From: an uncultured Flammeovirgaceae bacterium
GTDB lineage: Bacteria; Bacteroidota; Bacteroidia; Cytophagales; Cyclobacteriaceae
Reading direction: 5' to 3'
Assembly (NCBI GenBank): GCA_937138955.1
Contig: CAKZPJ010000125.1
Coordinates: 1 to 7,172, forward strand
DNA: 7,172 nucleotides
Part shown: positions 1 through 4,390 of the stretch, piece after piece
Layout of the letters: each line of letters starts with the position of its first letter
Numbering within the stretch: the first letter of the stretch is position 1
The notes under the pieces: model-generated
Database searches by the model: none
Told to the model about the DNA's origin: nothing
Seen by the model: the letters and a program-made list of their open reading frames with translations, nothing else
Translations under genes and position numbers: made by a program

Positions 1-305
1 CTAATAGGGAATAGCGTGGTATAGCCCATCACTTCGGGGTACTCATTTATCATTGCCTCACCAGTAGGTATAAAAGCTTGGGCTTTTTGGTACTGTAACT
101 CCCCGTCTACGTAGCGGTTATGCTGAACTCGGTAGATGTTATCAGCATTGGTATGGAATCTATCATAACTCAACTCAAAACTAACGTACTGTAAAATCAA
201 CAGGCAAGCAGCCATGCCAATGGCTAGACCTAAAATGTTAATTAGGCTAAAGACTTTGTTCTTGAGTAGGTTGCGGTAGGCAATTTTGAGATAATTTTTA
301 AGCAT
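1..305 (-). CDS. FtsX/MacB-type ABC transporter permease, N-terminal part (cut by window edge)
   Basis: The reverse strand is open from an ATG at 305-303 to the left edge, giving about 101 codons. The product begins MLKNYLKIAYRNLLKNKVFS, followed by a hydrophobic segment at about residues 20-40 (INILGLAIGMAACLLILQYV) and then the start of an extracytoplasmic domain (ELSYDRFH, IYRVQ). This is the standard start of MacB_PCD/FtsX permeases: a basic N-terminal helix, the first membrane segment, then the large periplasmic domain. Over the first 60 residues I count 35 identities with the complete permease at 4391-6757, so the two are paralogues. Family members work with a separate MacB/LolD-like ATPase, coupling ATP hydrolysis in the cytoplasm to movements of the periplasmic domain; the substrate cannot be read from sequence. 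No ATPase is visible here. The upstream region (306-514) carries the operator, promoter and leader elements also found before the paralogue. The C-terminal FtsX modules lie outside the window. Confidence 0.92.
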   Translation of the reverse strand, partial: MLKNYLKIAYRNLLKNKVFSLINILGLAIGMAACLLILQYVSFELSYDRFHTNADNIYRVQHNRYVDGELQYQKAQAFIPTGEAMINEYPEVMGYTTLFPI

Positions 306-408
306 AAATTCAACAATTAGCAATGTACAGACTGCAATGAGCAATGCGTCCGCCTCAAGCGGATGTAATTAGTAGGTTACCTTCTATAATTACTCATTGC
401 TAACTGCA
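306..408 (-). promoter_or_regulatory. Predicted structured 5' leader of the left permease gene
   Basis: If the TTGGCA promoter below is used, the permease mRNA would start near 408 and carry about 100 untranslated nucleotides. The sequence is full of inverted repeats. Read on the plus strand, these are 321-329/412-420 (9 bp), 334-341/393-400 (8 bp), 349-353/359-363 (GC hairpin tccgc-ctcaa-gcgga) and 365-371/387-393 (gtaatta/taattac). A competing long-range helix pairs 395-407 with 313-325, 13 bp including two G-U pairs, and ends 7 nt before the ATG. The words CAGTTAGCAAT, TCATTGCA and GCTAATTGTT recur in the leader of the right permease. The repeats are directly visible; the function as a translational or attenuation control is inference. 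Confidence 0.5.
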
Positions 409-419
409 CATTGTACATT

Positions 420-435
420 GACAATACTATGCCAA
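420..435 (-). promoter_or_regulatory. Candidate sigma-54-like promoter of the left permease
   Basis: On the reverse strand the block TTGGCATAGTATTGTC (435 to 420) matches the block before the right permease (4197-4212) at 13 of 16 positions, and the match continues into TCAATG. TTGGCA fits the RpoN -24 element. At the -12 position the block reads TC, at the GG-N10 spacing, instead of the usual GC, so the fit is partial. Conservation between two paralogous promoters is the main support. The start of transcription would fall near 408. Confidence 0.45.
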
Positions 436-474
436 GCGGGCTGAGTGGACTCAAGGGCACTTTGACCTGATTAT

Positions 475-514
475 GTGTTTCATTCTGACACAGTTTCTGT
501 TCAACACCGGACAG
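475..514 (-). promoter_or_regulatory. Operator-like palindrome plus weaker second site (candidate activator site)
   Basis: The sequence at 498-513 is TGTTCAACACCGGACA on the plus strand, extended by flanking C and G to CTGTTC...GGACAG (497-514). It shares 12 of 16 positions with 4130-4145 in front of the right permease, including both TGTTC and GGACA half-sites. Towards the promoter, exactly 21 bp on, lies a weaker TGT...ACA sequence (492 to 476 on the reverse strand). It sits 64 nt upstream of the GG of the TTGGCA block, a normal distance for NtrC-type enhancer sites. It also lies 125 bp before the divergent hydrolase start, so influence on that gene is possible. The remainder of the gap (515-637) shows only a weak 6-bp inverted repeat (529-534/556-561) and no promoter I would defend. 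Confidence 0.5.
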
Positions 515-637
515 GTAAAAAATGTATAAGTTCTGTTTATAGAAAGGAAGAGGTTAGAACTAAAAATATTGATTGGGCGAATGTATCGTCAGGTTCAGAA
601 TAATGTTCTATTTTAGAAGCTATATACACTAAACGCT

Positions 638-1612
638 ATGCACCAACCTGCAATTTCAACATTCTTCTTAATATTCATTAGTTCAATAGTGGCTAACCCA
701 AGTCTAGCTCAAGAACGCTACCTCGATAGCCTATTTTCGGTACGAATGGAAACCTTTACTTATGCCCAGAAGCCTGACGAAACTCTGGATATGGATGTAT
801 ACATGCCACAAGAAAATAGCGAAACTCAGCGCCCTGTTTTACTGTATGTGCATGGCGGAGGATTTTCGGGTGGGCAGCGAAACGGAGAACGAGGCAACCG
901 CTTTTTTCGTCAATTAGCGCAGAAGGGCTACGTGGTAGCGACTATGAGTTATACGCTTACCATGAAGGGAAAGTCCTTTAGTTGCGACCAGCCGACACCT
1001 AACAAAATTAAAACTTTTCGCGCTGTTGGAAACGATATTGCTCGAGCTACCCAATTTCTAAATAGTAAATCCACCGAATTAGGCATTGATACCACTCAGC
1101 TTGTGTTAGCCGGAAGCAGTGCTGGGGCCGAAGCCGTACTGCACGCGGCATATTGGTCAGAAACTCGAGTAGCTGAAGGGACATCACTACTTTCTGAAAC
1201 GTTTCGCTACGCGGGAGTTATTAGTATGGCGGGAGCACTGGTATCATTAGACTGGGTGACCGCCGAATCGGCTATTCCTACTCAGTTATTTCACGGTACT
1301 TGCGATAATTTGGTACCTTACGGCGAGGCTTCGCACCACTATTGCCAAGTAGGCGAACCAGGGTATATGCCACTCTACGGACCAGAAGCTATTACCGATA
1401 AGCTGCGAGAGTTAGGTAAATCGTATTATCTGTATACGGTCTGTCGTGGTCGGCACGAATGGGCAGGACGACCACTAGCCAATAACGTTGCCGAGATCAC
1501 CGATTTCCTCTACCACGATGTGCTGCAACAGCAAAAACGACAGATACATACCATTCAAGCTTCAGCAGGCGATGATTGCCCTGATTATCCTGTATTTAAT
1601 TATTGTGAGTAA
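638..1612 (+). CDS. Secreted alpha/beta-hydrolase, carboxylesterase type
   Basis: This 324-residue protein is an alpha/beta-hydrolase of the HSL/BD-FAE esterase style, likely cleaving ester bonds in an exported location. Residues 1 to about 25 are a hydrophobic signal peptide with a likely cleavage after SLAQ. The oxyanion-hole motif HGGG is at residues 72-75. The nucleophile motif G-S-S-A-G is at 159-163 (Ser161), the acid is probably Asp223 in HGTCDN, and the histidine is His273 in GRHEW, so a complete catalytic triad appears present in the right order. Six cysteines lie in the mature part (116, 222, 236, 269, 314, 323), suggesting disulphide bonds consistent with export; the last two sit in a short C-terminal tail after the fold should end. 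The ATG at 638 is chosen because it gives the signal peptide directly. The gene diverges from the left permease and is followed 7 nt later by the octamer-repeat inverted pair, so it is probably its own transcription unit. The substrate is unknown. Confidence 0.88.
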   Translation: MHQPAISTFFLIFISSIVANPSLAQERYLDSLFSVRMETFTYAQKPDETLDMDVYMPQENSETQRPVLLYVHGGGFSGGQRNGERGNRFFRQLAQKGYVVATMSYTLTMKGKSFSCDQPTPNKIKTFRAVGNDIARATQFLNSKSTELGIDTTQLVLAGSSAGAEAVLHAAYWSETRVAEGTSLLSETFRYAGVISMAGALVSLDWVTAESAIPTQLFHGTCDNLVPYGEASHHYCQVGEPGYMPLYGPEAITDKLRELGKSYYLYTVCRGRHEWAGRPLANNVAEITDFLYHDVLQQQKRQIHTIQASAGDDCPDYPVFNYCE

Positions 1613-1616
1613 GAAT

Positions 1617-1724
1617 GTTGTATTCAGGTGTTTAAGTGTTTTTGTGTTCGTGAAATTGGTAGAGTAATCTGAAATTGTTTCAAAGTAGCCTAAACACCTG
1701 AATACTAGAATACCCGAACACTCT
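1617..1724. repeat. Inverted pair of degenerate octamer-repeat arms (possible bidirectional terminator)
   Basis: A perfect 15-bp inverted repeat joins 1620-1634 (gtattcaggtgttta) and 1691-1705 (taaacacctgaatac). Each arm is part of a longer array with an 8-bp period. The plus strand at 1693-1724 reads AACACCTG, AATACTAG, AATACCCG, AACACTCT. The minus strand from 1648 down to 1617 reads AACACAAA, AACACTTA, AACACCTG, AATACAAC. The unit is thus AAYAC plus three variable bases, four copies on each strand facing each other across about 66 bp. A small hairpin (tgaaa-ttg-tttca, 1670-1682) sits in the centre. Filling the gap between the hydrolase stop and the next ATG, it could fold in RNA and end or separate transcripts. 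No U-tract follows, so that role is only a guess. Confidence 0.7.
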
Positions 1725-1730
1725 GTTAGC

Positions 1731-2648
1731 ATGATTCCTATACTTGGTGCTTTATTTCCGGTTTTTGGCGTAGTAATAATTGGTTTCGTACTACGGCGGA
1801 TGAAATTTCCGGGAGATGCTTTTTGGCCTTATTCTGACCGTCTGACCTACTTTGTGCTATTTCCGGCACTACTGATTAATAAGCTCTCCACCGCTAATTT
1901 AGCCCGACCGGAGCTGTTTTCTATGATGGGCATACTAGTTCTGTCTATCATTGTAGTTTCGGTATTGGTTTGGCTGGTAAAGCCAATCGTGCCAAGTAGT
2001 AACACTAGCTATACATCAGTACTACAGGGAAGCATCCGCCCGAATACCTACATTGGTTTGGCGGGTGCTTCGGCTCTTCTGGGAGCCGATGGATTAGCTC
2101 TTCTGGCCGTGGCTTTAGCAAGTGTAATACCATTGGTGAACGTAATTAGCGTACTGGGCTTTGCTCACTGGGTACCTAGCAGTTCACCAAGTGCTACCCG
2201 CGTCATCCGTAGCATTCTGACGAATCCTCTGATTGTTGCTTGCTTAGTAGGGTTACTACTCAATGTTAGTGGAATAGGTCTCCCATTAGGGTTAGACTCA
2301 CTAACTGTAGTAATCGGTCAGGCTGCCTTACCGATGGGGCTATTGTCGGTGGGAGCTGGTCTACAGGTGCAAACATTAAGGCAACACTGGCAATTAGTAA
2401 CGTTCAGTAGTCTGTTGAAATTGATTTTACTGCCGTTGCTGGCTTTCGGGTTAGGAGTTTTCTTCTCAGTGAATGGGTTAGCGCTGGCCGTGGTGGTGCT
2501 GTATACTTGTTTACCCTGTTCGGTTTCGTCATACACTTTGGCGGCTGAGTTAGGTGGGGACAAAAACTTGGTAGCAGCGATCATCACCATTCAAACACTG
2601 TTAGCTATACTCACTATGCCTCTGCTATTAGAGATGACAGTGCTGTGA
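1731..2648 (+). CDS. AEC (auxin efflux carrier) family permease
   Basis: The 305-residue product is almost wholly hydrophobic, with about ten predicted membrane segments in two halves, the usual size and shape of bacterial AEC transporters (PF03547; the MdcF/YfdV group). Recognisable family features are the N-terminal PVFGVVIIGFVLRR segment (10-23), a conserved polar loop with RPNTYIGLAG (103-112), the middle NPLIVACLVGLLLN helix (165-178), LPMGLLSVGAGL (200-211) and the C-terminal block with LPCSVSSYTLAAELGGDKNL (261-280). Family members move organic anions such as malonate or other small carboxylates across the inner membrane; the actual substrate cannot be told. It starts at the first ATG after the octamer-repeat arms, only 6 nt beyond the last unit. 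No clear Shine-Dalgarno sequence is present. It follows the hydrolase on the same strand, but the repeat pair between them argues against simple cotranscription. No partner enzyme is adjacent. Confidence 0.9.
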   Translation: MIPILGALFPVFGVVIIGFVLRRMKFPGDAFWPYSDRLTYFVLFPALLINKLSTANLARPELFSMMGILVLSIIVVSVLVWLVKPIVPSSNTSYTSVLQGSIRPNTYIGLAGASALLGADGLALLAVALASVIPLVNVISVLGFAHWVPSSSPSATRVIRSILTNPLIVACLVGLLLNVSGIGLPLGLDSLTVVIGQAALPMGLLSVGAGLQVQTLRQHWQLVTFSSLLKLILLPLLAFGLGVFFSVNGLALAVVVLYTCLPCSVSSYTLAAELGGDKNLVAAIITIQTLLAILTMPLLLEMTVL

Positions 2649-2896
2649 TTTTGCTAACTGGCAATAGTCTCTCTAATTTTTTTAACCCAAACTATATCTC
2701 AATACATCGAACAGGTAAGGGTGATAGGCTCTGTAGTGTCCTCTTTACCAAGAAGAAAATCTTACTAATTAACGTACAAAGTAAGGTTCATCTTTAATTC
2801 ATCGAGTAGCATATTTTGGCGAAACCTATCTTGAGCAAGCAGCAATTTTGGCTTTTAATTTAAATGAATTGCGCTTTTAAGTAAAATTTTAGAAAG

Positions 2897-4033
2897 ATGG
2901 TTACAAATTCACAGAATATCACTGTTGGACGAAAGTCACAAAGTATTTTCCGCACTACTCAGGTCAAATGGCCCGAAATTTTAAGCTTGGGAGCTTTACA
3001 TGCGGCTGTAGCCATTAGTTGGATTGCCTATCAAGAATATCAACCAATATTAGTAGGGAAATTTCAATTAGCGCACCTTACGCAATTTTTAGTTATTACA
3101 AAAGCTATAATCTTAGTACTTATTCCCGTACTAGCGGGTTGGATAGCTGACAGGATTCTGGTTACTCGGGGGAAGTATTTTGTTGTGTACATGGTTGGAA
3201 TCAGTGTAACGGCCATGGTGTTTATGGTAGTAGCCTCGCTAATTACAATTGGACCCAGTCATCCAGTGGCGAGTATTCTACCAATTATGATTGTTTTTTG
3301 GCTAACAAGCATGAGCATATTTCTCAGCCCGGCTTTTTCTATGTTAGAGTCTTTTGCTTCCAGTCGGAATCTACCAATTGCTATTGGGGTTATCATCTTA
3401 ATTACAGATATTATCTATGCGTTGGAGCCACTGGTGGTGCTCTTAGTTCAATTTTTTGGCGAAAGCCTAACATTTGTTGTTGGAGCCATATTGGTCTTTG
3501 GAACAGGCTTACTTTTTAATAAGGTTGCTTCTGATGAAGTAATGGAGAGACAAGTACAAGCCCAAAAGATTGACAAAAGAGAAAAGAATCATATTTCCAT
3601 ACTTCCTATTTTATTTGTTGGCGCATTGGTAGGAATAGGGCGGGCATTCTTGGTTGAGTTTATACCCGTTGCCTCCCCGCTAACGGTAATATCAGGCGAG
3701 CAGTTATCATTTATGCTATTAGGTATCTCAGCCCTAACAGCGTTTGGGTTTGGACACTATGCTTCTCGTAAACGAGTGCGTAATGTCATGCCAATTTGCC
3801 TCTCTATAATGTTGCTGGGTGTTGGCGCACTATTATTTACAACGGCTAACCCGCTCTTATTTACTATTGTTGGGATTGGGTTAGCGTTAAGTTTTGGGGT
3901 TGCTCACATGAGTAGCATACCCTTTGCATTTAGTCGTCTTTCTGTCCGTCATATTACTCTGGGTATTGGGGCATTTCTCGGGGCTTCGGCGTTAGCTGAA
4001 GGACTTCTGGAAATATTCTATGTGATTCAGTAG
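2897..4033 (+). CDS. MFS-like transporter, 11-12 membrane segments
   Basis: The 378-residue product has a polar N-terminus (1-27) and then 11-12 hydrophobic segments, at about 28-48, 60-84, 94-118, 124-150, 158-186, 190-208, 233-256, 268-288, 297-316, 320-345 and 352-376, with a charged central loop (210-232, KIDKREK). The loop between segments two and three reads GWIADRILVTRGK (81-93), which fits MFS motif A (G-x-x-x-D-R-x-x-x-R). A weaker equivalent, GHYASRKRVRN (286-296), occupies the matching place in the second half. These support a major facilitator fold, in which two six-helix bundles alternate access; the protein is a little shorter than the common 400-450 residues. I do not recognise the subfamily and give no substrate. 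The start is the first in-frame ATG after AT-rich DNA (aattttagaaag). The 248-bp gap before it (2649-2896) contains no gene I can support and no convincing terminator or promoter. Confidence 0.78.
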   Translation: MVTNSQNITVGRKSQSIFRTTQVKWPEILSLGALHAAVAISWIAYQEYQPILVGKFQLAHLTQFLVITKAIILVLIPVLAGWIADRILVTRGKYFVVYMVGISVTAMVFMVVASLITIGPSHPVASILPIMIVFWLTSMSIFLSPAFSMLESFASSRNLPIAIGVIILITDIIYALEPLVVLLVQFFGESLTFVVGAILVFGTGLLFNKVASDEVMERQVQAQKIDKREKNHISILPILFVGALVGIGRAFLVEFIPVASPLTVISGEQLSFMLLGISALTAFGFGHYASRKRVRNVMPICLSIMLLGVGALLFTTANPLLFTIVGIGLALSFGVAHMSSIPFAFSRLSVRHITLGIGAFLGASALAEGLLEIFYVIQ

Positions 4034-4129
4034 AAAGGCATAAGTATTTTTAGGTTTGTCATTAGCACCCAGATTTTCTCAAGATATAAGAATAGGCCTG
4101 GGGTATCATTGTACGTTATTGAGCAGTAT

Positions 4130-4166
4130 TGTTCGCTATCGGACAATAAGTGTTCCCGAAAAATTG
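4130..4166 (+). promoter_or_regulatory. Operator-like palindrome plus second half-site upstream of the right permease
   Basis: TGTTCGCTATCGGACA (4130-4145) is a near-palindrome; with flanking bases it forms a 9-bp stem with one G-T pair (tattgttcg/cggacaata, 4127-4148). It matches 498-513 at 12 of 16 positions. A second TGTTC (4151-4155) begins exactly 21 bp after the first, two helical turns, as does the weaker site in the left region. The palindrome ends 53 nt before the GG of the TTGGCAC block, 11 nt closer than in the left copy. The spacing and doubling suggest an upstream activating site for an NtrC-family regulator. The regulator itself is not in the window. DNA between the MFS stop (4033) and here shows nothing else I can name. 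Confidence 0.52.
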
Positions 4167-4196
4167 CTGTACCACTCATAAAAGCGGATTTTGGTT

Positions 4197-4212
4197 TTGG
4201 CACATTATTATC
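4197..4212 (+). promoter_or_regulatory. Candidate sigma-54-like promoter of the right permease
   Basis: TTGGCACATTATTATC carries a good -24 element (TTGGCAC) and, at the proper GG-N10 spacing, TC where RpoN promoters normally have GC. The same TC occurs in the left copy, and the homology continues downstream as TCAATGwACAATGTGC in both. It predicts a transcript start near 4224 and a leader of about 167 nt. The imperfect -12 element keeps confidence moderate. Confidence 0.48.
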
Positions 4213-4390
4213 AATGAACAATGTGCGGGGCACCCCGTGCAATTAACAGTTAGCAATTTGTAGCTAACAATTTGCAATGTACCTCTACATTGGAAAGTGT
4301 GACTCTCAATTGCGTATTGCACTCTTTTACAGTGGCATTGCACATTGTTCATTGCATGGGGTGCCCCACACACTGCTAATTGTTAAAGCC
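4212..4390 (+). promoter_or_regulatory. Repeat-rich structured leader of the right permease gene
   Basis: Visible inverted repeats are: 4212-4226 with 4340-4354 (15 bp, perfect); 4227-4242 with 4352-4367 (15 of 16), whose cores ggggcacccc and ggggtgcccc are nearly self-palindromic; 4249-4254 with 4263-4268 (gttagc/gctaac hairpin); 4275-4281 with 4286-4292 (caatgta-cctc-tacattg); and 4243-4255 with 4374-4386 (13 bp with one G-U), which ends 4 nt before the start codon. As a whole 4212-4258 is an inverted copy of about 4335-4381 (roughly 38 of 47 positions). Compared with the left leader, it has an extra 21-bp GC-palindrome block (4227-4247) between GTGC and AGTTAGC. Several pairings exclude each other, so alternative folds are possible. 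A short reading frame from 4277 runs into the permease here, but it is not treated as coding. Confidence 0.55.

Noticed and set aside
1617..1724. CRISPR-like array
   Set aside because: The units are 8 bp, degenerate and without spacers, and face each other on opposite strands; no cas gene is nearby.
2318..2590. Antisense reading frame of 90 codons inside the AEC permease gene
   Set aside because: It lies wholly within a confidently identified membrane protein gene, has no recognisable domain, and is low in hydrophobic pattern; it is a by-product of the sense codon usage.
2649..2690. Possible terminator after the AEC gene (ttgc-taactg-gcaa, then a T run)
   Set aside because: The stem is only 4 bp and the T run comes about 13 nt later, so it does not fit an intrinsic terminator.
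2814..2896. Possible Bacteroidota-type promoter (TTTG / TAnnTTTG) before the MFS-like gene
   Set aside because: Partial matches such as tatcttga exist, but no correctly spaced -33 partner; the region is so AT-rich that chance matches are expected.
3298..3519. Plus-strand 73-codon frame within the MFS-like gene
   Set aside because: Out-of-frame overlap of a long hydrophobic gene with clear MFS motif A; no start context or family match.
4027..4373. Two overlapping minus-strand frames across the gap before the right permease
   Set aside because: They cover the operator, promoter and inverted-repeat leader; their products are short, cysteine-rich and unlike any family I know, as expected from translated palindromic DNA.
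306..4390. Composite transposon bounded by the two inverted control modules
   Set aside because: No transposase lies between them, the homology continues into the permease coding regions, and no target duplication is visible; paralogous gene control regions explain it better.
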